Origin: Asterochloris sp. CNOR1
Taxonomy: Eukaryota > Chlorophyta > Trebouxiophyceae > Trebouxiales > Trebouxiaceae
Length of the DNA: 64,000 bases
Reading direction: 5' to 3'
NCBI GenBank assembly: GCA_963969365.1
Contig: OZ017749.1
Location: 2,976,001-3,040,000, forward strand
Numbering within the stretch: the first letter of the stretch is position 1; each line of letters begins with the position of its first letter. A program made the position numbers and the translations under genes. This document shows, piece by piece, positions 30,801-45,659 of this stretch. A model generated the notes under the pieces. It was not told where the DNA came from and did no database searches. It saw only the letters and a program-made list of their open reading frames with translations.

Positions 30801-33305
30801 GCAGGTCAGCGCAGAGGCGGGCCACCTTCAGGGCAGCCCCAGGCAAGGCACCCGCAGGGCAGCCTCAGGCAAGGCACCCGCAGGGCAGCCCCAGGCAAGG
30901 CACCCGCAGGGCAGCCCAGCCATGCTGCAAGGGTGCATGTGTGTGAGGCTCCTGTGTGGCCTAAGCTTCCCTGCGTGCCTGCAGGTCAGTGCGGAGGCGG
31001 GGCACCTCCAGGGGCTGCAGCTGGACAGGCTGGAGCGCATGTGTGTGAGGCTCCTGTGTGGCCCAAGCTCCCTGGCCTGCCTGCAGGTCAGTGCGGAGGC
31101 GGGGCACCTCCAGGGGCTGCAGCTGGACAGGCTGGAACGCGCCCTAGTGGAGCAGCAGCGCTCGGCCGACGCAGAGCTGGAGCGCGTGCAGCGCAGCACG
31201 AAGGAGGCTGCCGAGGTGGCCATCCACACAGCCGTGGAGGAGGCGCGTGCAGAGATGCGGGTGGGAACGGGTTGTTTGCAGGCTGGGGTGCCCTCACCAG
31301 CGATGCTCCTAGTGCACCATGTTGTGCAGGGCTGACCACCAGGTGCATGCCGACAATATGTCATCTTGGGGTGCATGGGAGTCACTCATCTGCAGCAGCT
31401 GCTGGTGCAGGGCCAGGCAATGCTTTTGCGCCGTGTGTTTGGCTGCTAGTGTCTTGCTGTGCATGTAGCGGCATGGGTTTGACCTCTCCACAGGTCACAG
31501 CCGGCCTGATGGGCACTGGGTGGCCTCTGTGTACAGCCAGCTGATGTGCCATGCATGCCTGCAGGAGAGCTTCGAGTGCATGGCGCACAGCATGATCGAG
31601 GAATCCGTGCCGGGCATGATTGATCGGGCAGTGGCGCGTTCCCTGCGGGACGCCACCAAGGAGGCAGGGGGCCTCATCCACAAGGAGGTTACCAGCCTCA
31701 AGGTGGAGATCAACCAGATACGGCAAGGTGGGCAGGCTGCACAGAAGGCATGTTCACTCGGTGCCAGCATGTGCTGTTTTGGGACGAGTTCCCCAGTGGC
31801 CTCCACAGCAACAACCTGTTTGCCAGGTTGGGTACCTGCGCTGCAGAGCTAACTTCCCAGGCATCTTGTCTGGCACCAGCAGGGCTGTTCGATGACCTGT
31901 GGAATGATCAGGCCTTTGTATGCAGCTGTAGTCTGATACACCTGCAATCCCTAGCCTCATGCTGGAGGGCTGTGCTGCAGACAGCCGGGCCACCTCCGGG
32001 CTGACCTCGGCTGTGGCGCAGAGCGCAACTACCCTGGCAGAGGATGTGCGCCAGCTGGCAGAGTGGTGCCGCACTGCTGAGGCAGCGCGTGATGCCACAG
32101 ATGCCCGCATAGAGCAGCTGGAGCATGCGCCGCTGGTGCAAAAGCAGCTGGAGCAGCTACAGGACGAGGTGGGACATGCTGCATTGCGCAGGGCAGGTGG
32201 AGCCCCCTGGTGCTGATTCAGCAGATGAAGCAGCTGCAGGCCAGGTTGGGAACTTGCAGCGCAGCTGGAGTCCCCTGTTTCTGCACCAGCAGATTCAGCA
32301 GCGACATGTCACATCCGGAAGAAGTTGCCCCATAAAGGGAAGTGTGGGCCTGCTGGTGCAACCATAGCTAGAGCAGCTGCGGCACAAGGGATGGGGTGCA
32401 TACTGAGTCCCGCCCATATCGACCATGCGGTGAGGCTGCCTGCTGCTGGGTCATGCCTGTCTGATTGAGCAGGAAAGCCAAATCCACTGCTGGTGAAGAG
32501 GCAGCAGATGTACCACCAGGTGGGGCGCCCTGCTGTTGTTTGTGTTGCCTTGATGCGAGGTAAAGGCCCTGCTGGTCTGGGCAGATGGCAGGAGTGTACT
32601 GAGGTTGCCTCGTGGAACCACGAGAGAGGTTTGACAGCATTGGGCAGCTAGGGCAGCAGCAGAATCAGATGACATGCCAGTAGTCCAACATGCCCCATGG
32701 GGGCTCTGCGTGGCTGGCGCAGCAGCAAATACACCTTCTGTTGCTGTATGGGAGATTTGGGGCTGCATGATGCCAGCAGGTCACCACTGCAGCACACCAG
32801 CTGAGCAAGCAAGGATCACCTTCTATGCCTGCAGTCTTGCTCAACCAAGATGGGTGCCTGCCTGTCTCTACAGGTCGCCACTGCAGCGCGCCGGCAGAGT
32901 AAGCATGCCTCTCAGCTTGAGGACATCATTCGTGCACTAGTGATGGACACTGCGGCCCTCTCCCGCCACACCAAGTCACTTGACTCTCAGGTGGTGGGCC
33001 TGCAGAACACCGCTGAGCGTACGCAGGTGGGCCATGCTGCTGGGTGATGCCTGACTGCATGCTTAGTGCTCGCTTTGTCCCTGCATAGCATGTGTCTCTG
33101 ATGTCCTGGAGTGAAGGGGCTGCCTTCTCCCAATGGTCGACCAGTGCCTGGTGGCAACCCCTACTCCAGCTCACACACGCTGACGCATCCTTTTGAATTG
33201 CTGCAGGGGCACCTGGCCAGGACAGCGTGGGTCTTTGCCAGTGCGCTGGGCATCCCCTCCCCGCTGGGAGGCGGGAGTACAAGCACCAGCTTTGCAACGC
33301 CTTGA
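27871..33305 (+). CDS. large coiled-coil protein of unknown function
   Basis: No family recognised. Exon 1 (27871-27921) gives MAFASQKVDPYGVLRSL, joined in phase to VPASTRNSNRKAFYTLRDIV. Successive exons then encode heptad-rich, charged helices: HNMHNQLQALQRSFMTLSDA with LLDEL (28300-28380), EAVRQERDEMASALGSLRQD (from 29138), QAAARDEAGRV-type alanine-rich coil with LEQQHERRLAELRADLQGRL (29760-29890), LERALVEQQRSADAELERVQ (about 31130-31250), CMAHSMIEESVPGMIDRAVA with EVTSLKVEINQIRQ (31580-31726), LTSAVAQSATTLAEDVRQLA and RIEQLEHAPLVQKQLEQLQ (32000-32165), SKHASQLEDIIRALVMDTAA and SLDSQVVGLQNTAERTQ (32890-33025). The last exon gives GHLARTAWVFASALGIPSP and a Gly/Ser/Thr tail, stop 33303-33305. 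A long cytoskeletal or scaffold-like coiled coil is the only safe reading. It has at least ten exons, and its introns are the richest in exon echoes. Exon joins between 29280 and 31100 are the least certain. Confidence 0.65.
28333..28610 (+). repeat. exon echo, coiled-coil gene (242-bp offset)
   Basis: The exon stretch at 28333-28367 (coding QRSFMTLSDALL) recurs imperfectly at 28575-28610 in the next intron; CATGACG, GTCAGATG and the flanking CAGC are kept. Confidence 0.6.
28947..29172 (+). repeat. exon echo, coiled-coil gene (about 190-bp offset)
   Basis: The exon start at 29138 (GCAG acceptor, then AGGCGGTGAGGCAGGAGC) has a copy near 28947-28975 reading GCAGAGGCAATGAGGCAGGA. A looser copy of the acceptor lies near 29050. 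Confidence 0.55.
30700..31187 (+). repeat. four tandem copies of an acceptor-exon block
   Basis: Blocks starting GTCAG(C/T)GC(A/G)GAGGC right after a CTGCAG acceptor begin at 30700, 30805, 30985 and 31087. Copies 3 and 4 are nearly identical over the first fifty or so bases and both code VSAEAGHLQGLQLDRLER, but only copy 4 runs on into the coiled coil. Copies 1 and 2 diverge after VSAEA. The segments between copies also match (GTGTGAGGCTC, TGTGTGGCC). Confidence 0.85.
30841..30918 (+). repeat. 26-bp minisatellite, three copies
   Basis: Three almost identical 26-bp units beginning AGGCAAGGCACCCGCAGGGC sit inside copy 2 of the larger tandem block; they differ by single bases at the unit ends. 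Confidence 0.9.
32127..32386 (+). repeat. exon echo, coiled-coil gene (about 220-bp offset)
   Basis: The exon 3' edge at about 32130-32169 (coding LVQKQLEQLQDE) is copied at about 32352-32386 with GCTGGTGCAA and AGAGCAGCTGC-like blocks kept. Confidence 0.55.
32776..32912 (+). repeat. exon echo, coiled-coil gene (about 94-bp offset)
   Basis: The exon start at 32873 (CAGGTCGCCACTGCAGCGC) has an intron copy at about 32776-32815 (CAGGTCACCACTGCAGCAC), followed by related AGAG/GAGCAAGCA sequence. Confidence 0.7.
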
Positions 33306-33443
33306 CGTCTGACATCTGTGGTGGGTCCGATCGTTGGACTTCAAGCATTGGCAGCAATGTTGCAACAAAACTGACCACCAAATCACTTCTGAAAGGGGCC
33401 GAAGAGAGACCTGTCTCCTTCATTTCATCATGTGAGGGGACAC

Positions 33444-33448
33444 TGTAA
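33444..33448 (+). terminator. UGUAA polyadenylation motif
   Basis: TGTAA, the usual green-algal polyadenylation signal, lies 139 bp after the stop of the large coiled-coil gene and 52 bp before the convergent TOUGH stop. Confidence 0.5.
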
Positions 33449-33499
33449 GCAAGGGCCAATAAGCAAGAATGATTGTGGTGGTGGTTGATTTGACAGTTC

Positions 33500-36400
33500 T
33501 TATTCACTATCAGAATTGAGGCTGATGACCTGAGGGCTGTCGCCGGACTCTGAGGCAGAGTCAGCAGCTCTTGCCTTCTTATCAGTCTTGTGGCGCTTTG
33601 ACTTTTTCTGTTTCCTGTGCTTCCTGTCAGAGCCTGCAGCAATACAATGACAGGATGAGCACGCAGCTGAACCACTGCGTGGCCAACAGCAACAGTGACA
33701 CCACTGAGTCCTCCCTGAAAACACAAGGTTGCGGCTTGCATAGGCATTGCTGTTACACTGCACGTCCCATACGAGAGCTGCTTCACAGTGGACATCGCTC
33801 ACCTTTGCGCTTGCGTTTCTGGCTGGCGCCATCTTTGCTGCTTTTCTTGTCCTTGTGACGGCCCTTCTTGCCATCCCTGTGCTTCTGCAGCGCTGCCAAG
33901 ATCTCCTGCACCTCTGGCTGCTGCCCAGCCGAGACAGCGCCAACAGGTGCAGTGCCCTGAGCAGCAGGCCCAAGGCCCTGCTGTGGCACCTGAGAGGCAG
34001 GCTGTCCATCCCAGACAGCAGGACTGGGCCTCTGCTGTGGTGCATGCGGGGCGTGTTCTCTGTCCCCCCGACTAGAGGCAGGCTGCTGAGGCTCTGCCTC
34101 TGCTCCAAGGGCTCCTGACCGCCTGCACAGAATTCACTGCTCAGTCAGGCAAACAAGGACGAGAATCAATTGTTCAGCACTCAGCCTTGACATCTCATTG
34201 CACCCACAAGGAGCCTCAGCAAGTTAGCTTAGCAGGTTGCAGCAGGGTGCCCGTCATGGTGGGCCTCAGCAACATTCAAGCCACACCAAAAACCCTCTAT
34301 GATTACCACCAACTAGACCAGCTACTCACCTTGGTGGGGGCTGCCCAAGAGCAGGCTTCCCAGCAGGCAGTGCTCCAACGGCTGCACCAGCACCCTCTGC
34401 AGCATTGGGGAGCACAGGAGCTGCACTTGCTAGATCCTGTGCTGGCTCTTCATCCTCAGAGGCCCCACTGTCCTCCCCACTGCCCTCCTCACTGTCCTCA
34501 AAGATGGCTTTAAAGAGGTCCATGGGCCGTTCCAAGGGCGTTCCCACTGCCGGCTCTGACTGTTGGCTGGTGGCCGCAGCTGCCTGCCGCTGCTGCTCTG
34601 GTGCGGCAGCTGCCTGCGCTGAGCCAACAGCAGCAGCAGGGGGTGGGCTGGGCCCCGCACCAAGGGATGCCAGAAAGGCTTCTGCCATGGCTTTGCTGTC
34701 TGGGGGGGCAGGAGCCCCATCAGCAGCAGCAGGTGCCTGAGATTGGTGCTGCTGCCTGGCAGGCGGCCCTGGCAGCTGCTCTCCAGCTGGGCAGGCAGCC
34801 GGGGGCGGAGGCAGCTGCTGCGCAGGCTGTCCTGCCGCAGCAGCGCCGGCAGCAGCACCTGCGGCCGCTGCAGCCGCAGCCTCTGTGTCAGGCAGCGCCA
34901 CATAGTCCGTCTTGAAGCGCGACATGTGCAGCTCCTCTGCCTGCGGGCGCCCCTTGTAGGGGTCAGGCACATTGAAGCGCTTGCACAGCAGGGGGGCGGG
35001 GCGCCACTCCTCTGCCCGCCTGCTGGGCTTGGTGAGCGCCCCCTTCTGCGTGGCGGCACCCTGAGCGGTGGGCTGCTGGGCACCAGCAGGTGCCTGCTGC
35101 AGGCCTCCCTCCACAATGCCCAACACCTCCCGCCCACTGCTGCTGACTGCAAAGCGGGACCCCATGGCAGCCAGCATGGCCTGGGCAGCCGGCGGCAGCG
35201 CCACTCCCAGCCCAGATGGTGCCGCGCTGCCGCCATCTGCTGCATGGGCAGCCGCAGCTGCTGGGAACGGAGGCAGAGTGCGGGGCTGCAGCCCTGGAAC
35301 CTGCCCCACAGGGAGCCCGGAGGCTGTCATGTCCTGCACAGCGCCGCGCTCAAAGCTGCCCTGCAGGGACTGCTGCAGGCGGAGGCGGTCCCCCTGAGCG
35401 ATGCCTGCCAAGTTGGGCCGGGCAGCTGAGGGGCCGGAGGGGACGTAGCCTGCCACAGGGCGCTCCGTCGGGGGCACAAAGCGCTGATGGCGCTCGGTGG
35501 CAGCCTGCTGCTGCTCGCCCTCAGCCTGCATACCGAGGGTCGAGGCTTAGATCACGGGGAAATTGCTGGGACGTCAGGCGTGACACAGAAGGTTGGCGAT
35601 ACGCCTTGCTCCCATCATCTGCTCGCTATCCCCGCTATGCGAGGCTGAGCGCACAGCCTGCCGCTTTGCTCGGCCGCAGCCAGGCTCATGTCGCCAAGAT
35701 TATCTGCAGCCCTTGAAGACAGCCTGCTGCAGTGTCTCTCCTGAATGCAAACAGCGCAGTGTTCCACCTGTAGCCGTAGGGCTCCACGCAACAACCTATC
35801 CAGCAAATGCAAATCATTGCTACATGTGGAAGCAAGGGAAGGCCACCCTGCAGCTGTGGCTTGACCAGCCCAGCTGCTTACCCCCCAAAGCACCTCCCTC
35901 TGCTGGACTTCAGAGCTTGATGCCAGTGTCGACAGCGAGCGCACCTGCATCTGTAGGGCGCCAGGCAGAGCCTCCTCTCCCAAGAGTTCTCCTCGCTCAT
36001 CAGCCGACAGAGGAGCCCTCCGCCGCGCCACAGCCGACAGTGTATTCTGCGACGCGCCGCTGTCTCTGAGCTGATGTACCTGCCAGCACATGGGAGGCAC
36101 CACTCTTTAGCTGGCAGCAAAGGCTGCAGGCACCCACCTTGCAGTTACAGGGTCCAAATTGCAGCTGGCTGCCAGCATGCTGCATTGCAGCTGGCGAGCA
36201 GTGGGCCTGCAGGGCGTCCGATGACGCTCACTTGCGCTGCAAGCCTTGGGGTACGCCAGATGATGCACAGGCGCATGCTGCGACATCTGTTGCACAGGCC
36301 AGAATGCACTGCCTGCTCCTCACTAGTGGGGGGGGCACGCCCAAAGTTTCCTGCATGACCAGCAAGAAGCGCACCCACTGCTGGTGGGGGTCACCCTCCT

Positions 36401-39400
36401 ACCTGTCTTGCTCAAAGGTACACACAAGGCACAGCCCTAGATGCTGCTGCCCTTGATGAGTTGCGGACCTGCTGCTGGTAGAAAGCTGCCCCCTCCCCAC
36501 CCCGCAGGAAGGCGAAGGCAGGGTCGTTGGCGTGCCTCTCGCGAGCCAAGGCTTCGAAGCTGGGCCCGTTGCGCGCGACATAGGGCGCCAGCGTGTCAAT
36601 GCTGCGCCAAATAGCGGGGTCAGCTGGGGGAGGGGCCGGTTGTGCGTCTGGGGGCGTCACGCCAGTTGCTGCGCTGCCTGCAGGAGGTGACGCGCCTGTG
36701 TGAGGGACCCTGTGGCAGTGCTATTTTCCATCATCTGCCCTTTGCCTCCAGCTGTGCAGACCATGTCCCTGGCGTAACACGTGCAAGGTTTTATGGGGCC
36801 AGGTTGGAGCAGCAGTCCATGTCTGGAGCTGCTGCTTGCAGGGCAGCAGCTCTCAGCAAGGGGGCTCACAAGCATGGGTGCAGTAGCACTGCTCCACACA
36901 TGTCCAGGAAGCAAGTGCATAGCTGCCTGAAAGCGTGCCTGGAGGCGGTGGCAGCTCCACAAAGACGCACTAAGGGTTTTGGGCTCAGGCACCACACAAG
37001 CACACAGAGCCACTGCATAGGATGCAGAGATGTCTGCAAGCTTGCCTGGGGGTGGCGGCAGCTCGACAAAGACGTGGCGCTCCCCGAATGTTTTGGGCAC
37101 ACGCGGTGCCTCAAAGTGCACAGGCACCTGCACCTCCTGCGCTGGCACAAATCCTGCGATGAGGGCGCCTGGTTGCTGGCCATGGCCCTTCTGCTGCAGT
37201 AGCAGGGTCTCTGCGTGGCCCGTCAAGCTGAAAGCGCCCGCTGCGGGGCTGCACCCTGCAGAGGCAGGTTGTATCAAGGTGTGAGTGGCTTAAAGTAGCC
37301 AGGGCGCCAGATAAGCTACCAAGGCATACACTGGGACAAATGACCATGTCCAAGCGGCTTGACAAGAGTTCATCCCTGCCTGGCCAGTCCTCGGCGTCTA
37401 AATCAGGGCCTCTTGAGCAGCCAAGCAGCTGTCAGGACAGCAGACAGCATGGCAGTGGCCAGCGTAGCAGATAGCCTGGTGGCACAACAGCATTACATTC
37501 ATCCCTTCTTCACCCAACTCCAAGCCAAGACAGCACGCGCTTGCTGGGCACTTCTCTGGTATAGAATGCATCTGAAAAGCAGAACGCTGCTGATTGCCCC
37601 TGAGAGAAAGCCACTGTGCCATCAGAACACAGGTGATGCCTGGATCTCCCATGTCCCATGCTTCTGCTGCCAGTCAGCCAGACAGTTGTGGTCAATGGTG
37701 CAGAGCCTCAGAGCAGGGCAGCCACCCCTGGAAGCGAGTCCCTCTGCCCATCCTCACCTACCAAACAGGGTGGGCGCATCCTCCTCCCCTTCCTCCCGCA
37801 GCTCAAAGTGATGGGCTCCCTTCTTGTCTGTGTCTGTGTCCGTGTCCACCACATAGTCGTCCATGACTCCGTACGAGTCGTCCTCGTCCAGCGCGCCGAC
37901 CCCAAAGGCTGTGCCCCGTGTCCGCTTACGCTGCTGCTGCTGGTGGGAGGCGGGGCCTGCCTGCCGCTGGGGGCCGCCCGCCAGGCCCCGGCCCTGCCTG
38001 GCAACTCGGAACTCCTCTGCATCCTGCACAGGAAACACAATACACTCCAAGGAGCGCGCTGGCGAGCGAGCACGCAGTGGCCCAAGTGCTAAGTGCTATG
38101 CCAGTGAAGCTGTGGCCAACAACAGGCATTGCAGCAGCCATGCTGAGATGGCTGCTACCATTCTGAAGCTGCCATAATGGCAGGCTCCAGCTTAAACACC
38201 AAACAGCCAGGCAGATAGCCCTGCTGGAACCCAGACAACTTCCTTGAGGTGAGCACAGTCCAGGGCACGTGTCCCCCGGCTCAGCAGGGTCTACAGAGGG
38301 GCGCAGGGTCTGCAGAGGGGCACTCGCACCAGCGCTCACCCGGAAGGGGTCAAACCCCAGGCCATGCAGATCTGCCTTGGCCGCCACCTCATGTAGGGGC
38401 GTGTTCTCAGCCCCCACCCCTGCCTCGCGGCCCCAGCGGCTGCCCTTCCTGCCGGGCTGCCCACCCGCACTGGCTGTACCAGCCTTCCCCACCCCCCTCC
38501 CCTGGCGCCAGCCCATCTTGGACAGCAGGCGGATGCCTGCACAGCAGCAGTTGGCTGCTGCATTGGGCAAGCCTGCTGGCGGCTGCTGCCTGCGCCTGGT
38601 TAGCAGGCTGGCAGTAGCTGATCACCTGCTCACTGCGCAGCAAACTGGGCAGCCCTCCAGAGAAATGCTGATGTTGTGCATTTCCCAAAGGAGACTGCGG
38701 TGCTCTGGGGGGCAGCGTGCATCAGGTGCAGCAGAGGCTGGCTGTTGCCTGTCCAGGAGCAGGCCGCAATGAGCTGTGCCAATGGCCTGCTACCAGACCT
38801 GCACCCGCACATGTGCAAATGGGCCACCGCAGCAGCCTATTCACCTCAGGAGTCTTACACAACCGCAATGGTTCCTGCCCAAGTTCTGCAGGAGACAATG
38901 CTCGGGCAGGCGCAGCTGCCCAATAGAAGCCCAGATGAATTGGAGCCTGTCATCTCCCTGCCTCATGTTGAAGTCAGGCACAGGTGCAGCAAGGCCAGCC
39001 CTCCTTTTGCGGGCCGCTCACGTTCAGCGCTGTCTTGCAGTCACTGGCCTCCCCTTGCTCACCCATGGAGTCAGGCACCGGGACGATGATGTCCTCAATG
39101 ACAGCCCCAGGGATGGCGCTGGGGCGCCCCTCAGCTTCCTGCTGAGTCTGGCGCTTGGCCACCTCTGCAGCCGTGCTGCCAAAGGTGTCATAGTCTGCAG
39201 TTGTCTGCAGGCTGGTCTTCTGCAGCTCTGCCACTTCATCACTGTCCATATAATCTGCCACATTCTGCTGCCTGCAGGCAGGCAGCATCACTCACATCAA
39301 CACTTGAGGCCACAGCATGCAGTCTGCTGCCTGCAGGCATGGAGCAGCCAGTTGAGCTGCGCCGGAAGCGGTGGGCAAGCACATGCTGTGAGCGCTGAGG

Positions 39401-39908
39401 CTGCCAACCACCAGCCACGGAGCCAGGGAGGCCAGGCGGGCCCCGTCTGCAGCTGTTCAGGGCAGTTCACTCAGGGCAATCCACGCAGGGCAGCAACTCT
39501 GCACATGTAGCCAGGGCCTGCAGGAGTGGCTCACGTCTGCCCTGCACGCTTGTCTCTGCTGGACTTGAAGGTGGACGGCTGCCAGCCCTCCAGCGACCCC
39601 ACTGTGTTGTAGTAGCCAGCTGAGTAGCCCCCAGTGAATGCGCCATGAAAGCGACGGCGCCCCTCCTCATCTGTCACCTCCTGCAGAGCATGCAATGGGA
39701 CCTGAGCAGGTGTGTAAAATACATGGAGTAAGAGACAGGGCCCGCCATGACTCGAGGGAGTGTGCAGCTGCCTGGTCACCTGCTTCCAGACAGGAAGCGC
39801 CCGCGAGGACGCTGCATCCTTCACATCCTTGTGTTGTCCCGACGACTCCACCTCGTCATCAAGAGGGGTGCCATAGAAGTGATACTGCACGGCCTCTTCC
39901 CCGGCCAT
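33500..39908 (-). CDS. TGH: TOUGH / GPATCH1 G-patch and SWAP splicing factor
   Basis: Homologue of plant TOUGH and animal GPATCH1, nuclear RNA-binding proteins of the late spliceosome; plant TOUGH also acts in microRNA processing. The start ATG at 39908 gives [20 protein letters not shown], then ALPVWKQ joined to [20 protein letters not shown] and [18 protein letters not shown] (about 39540-39690), the diagnostic DUF1604 N-terminus. A G-patch follows at about 38490-38540 ([18 protein letters not shown]), with [10 protein letters not shown] near 38345-38375. A SURP/SWAP module lies at about 36460-36620 ([33 protein letters not shown]). One long exon (about 34330-35530) codes [20 protein letters not shown], a long Ala/Gln/Pro low-complexity linker and [17 protein letters not shown]. 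The C-terminus is a Lys/His-rich stretch ([10 protein letters not shown]) and an acidic Ser end, ISLNSDSE, stop 33500-33502. Roughly ten exons. Divergent from TIM9. Confidence 0.93.
36933..37077 (-). repeat. exon echo in TOUGH (107-bp offset)
   Basis: The segment at 37040-37077 (coding part of [10 protein letters not shown]) recurs at 36933-36971 with GCCTGG, GGCAGCTC and ACAAAGACG shared; the flank TTTTGGGC is also copied (about 36978 and 37100). Confidence 0.75.
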
Positions 39909-40372
39909 CTGCTGGGTCAGTCAGGTCTAGTCATGGGCTGCAGGACCAGGCCAAATTAGTGGTTAGTCATCATCTGGGAGCTGACACAATGGTTGCAGAG
40001 CCTGCTCTAAGCATCTGTGCTGTCAAGCATGGCCAGCAGGCCCATGCTAATTGACAGCACAGGCATCAGCCACTGCTCCACATGTGCCATTGGGTCAGTC
40101 AAGGCATTTTGCCAGGCCTCCACTGCCAGCATCGCTGGCTGAGGGTCTCACGTGCTAGAGGTGAAGGGGCTGTCAGATCTTGGAAGTTTGAAAGTATCAG
40201 CTGTGCACTTCAGTAGCTTGCCAATCTCCCTCACCCTGTATTGTTGCTGGGCTTGAACGCAGCAGAGTTGTGCATGTTTGAGGATGGACCAAAAGTCAAA
40301 CCTTACAGGCAGAAACAGGTCAGGTGGCAGCCTTCCAAGGCAGACTCGTCGCAGGGAGTCAGATCTGCCAAA
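39909..40372. promoter_or_regulatory. divergent intergenic region TOUGH / TIM9
   Basis: 464 bp between two start codons. The part next to TIM9 (from 40241) is open in frame with TIM9 without a stop, so it could be an N-terminal extension, but conservation favours the start at 40373. Confidence 0.45.
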
Positions 40373-40823
40373 ATGGACGCCAGCGCACTTGCTGGCCTGG
40401 AAGGCTTGCCTGATGCTCAGAAACAAGCTCTCATGCAACAAATAGAAGAGATGCAGGTTCGAGACAGGTGAGCCTGCACCCCTGGAGCGGCACAGTGATG
40501 CTGCACAAGGCGCTGCTTTATGTTGTCCCCTGTGCCTGCAGCCTACGTATGTACAACTCTGTTGTGGAGCGCTGCTTTAAAGACTGTGTTGAGTCCTTCC
40601 GACGAAAGGATTTGGAGGCCAGTGAAGAGAAGGTGTGCCAGCCTTGGCCAGGTTTCACACTTACATTGTTCCTTCATATCTGCTCTTTCTGCAGTGCGTT
40701 GCAAGGTGCACGGAGAAGTTCATGAAGCACTCAGCCAGGGTTGGAATGCGCTTTGGGGAGCTCTCAAGCCAGGCTGAGCAGCAGATGCAACAAGTAATGC
40801 AACAGCAAGCGGGACAACATTGA
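40373..40823 (+). CDS. TIM9: mitochondrial small translocase TIM9
   Basis: Small Tim chaperone of the mitochondrial intermembrane space, which with TIM10 carries hydrophobic carrier proteins to the TIM22 complex. Three exons join in phase to a protein of 104 residues: MDASALAGLEGLPDAQKQ..., SLRMYNSVVERCFKDCVESF, and CVARCTEKFMKHSARVGMRF. The twin CX3C motif is intact: CFKDC around residues 43-47 and CVARC around 63-67, which form the two disulphides after MIA40-dependent import. The tail is Gln-rich (QQMQQVMQQQAGQH), stop at 40821-40823. The start at 40373 was chosen because family members begin just before this helix. Convergent with the DEAH helicase (159 bp between stops). Confidence 0.93.
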
Positions 40824-40982
40824 ACGGGCCACAAAGCAGTTGAACAAAATAATCAATTGATGTCTTGCTCTGTCCCTGCTAATGAATCCCGCAAAGCACC
40901 CCAAGCCTCTCACAGACTGCCATCAGGCATGAAGTGCACGCCAAATAGCAGAGTCACAAACAACATGATTGTGCGACTGGCA

Positions 40983-45507
<4,525 letters not shown>

Positions 45508-45659
45508 CGAAAGGTTGTTTGCGGCCTATTGTCAGGGGGCGTCCCACGGGATCTGTGGCATGCTCAGGAGCCTCCTTGACAAGCTGAACCAAGACACATG
45601 CTGACCTAGCGCTGACCAGTCAAGGTTCAGGAAGTAACCGGTCAGTCTCAGCCTCTCTG
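45508..45659. promoter_or_regulatory. short divergent promoter
   Basis: Only 152 bp separate the DHX33 start and the start of the small coiled-coil gene. It must contain both leaders and a shared or overlapping promoter. It includes AGTAACCGGTCAG-like sequence near 45630; no known factor site is claimed. Confidence 0.5.

Noticed and set aside
30768-31544. Alternative plus-strand frame of 258 codons over the exon array
   Set aside because: It crosses the introns of the tandem array and reads Gly/Pro-rich sequence without heptads; the coiled-coil frame is favoured by splice phase.
34405-35429. Plus-strand and other-frame open reading over the long TOUGH exon
   Set aside because: Low-complexity Ala/Gln/Pro coding on the minus strand keeps several frames open; only the minus frame has conserved TOUGH blocks.
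40241-40372. In-frame N-terminal extension of TIM9
   Set aside because: Small Tim proteins lack such an extension and need no cleavable presequence; the ATG at 40373 fits the family length.
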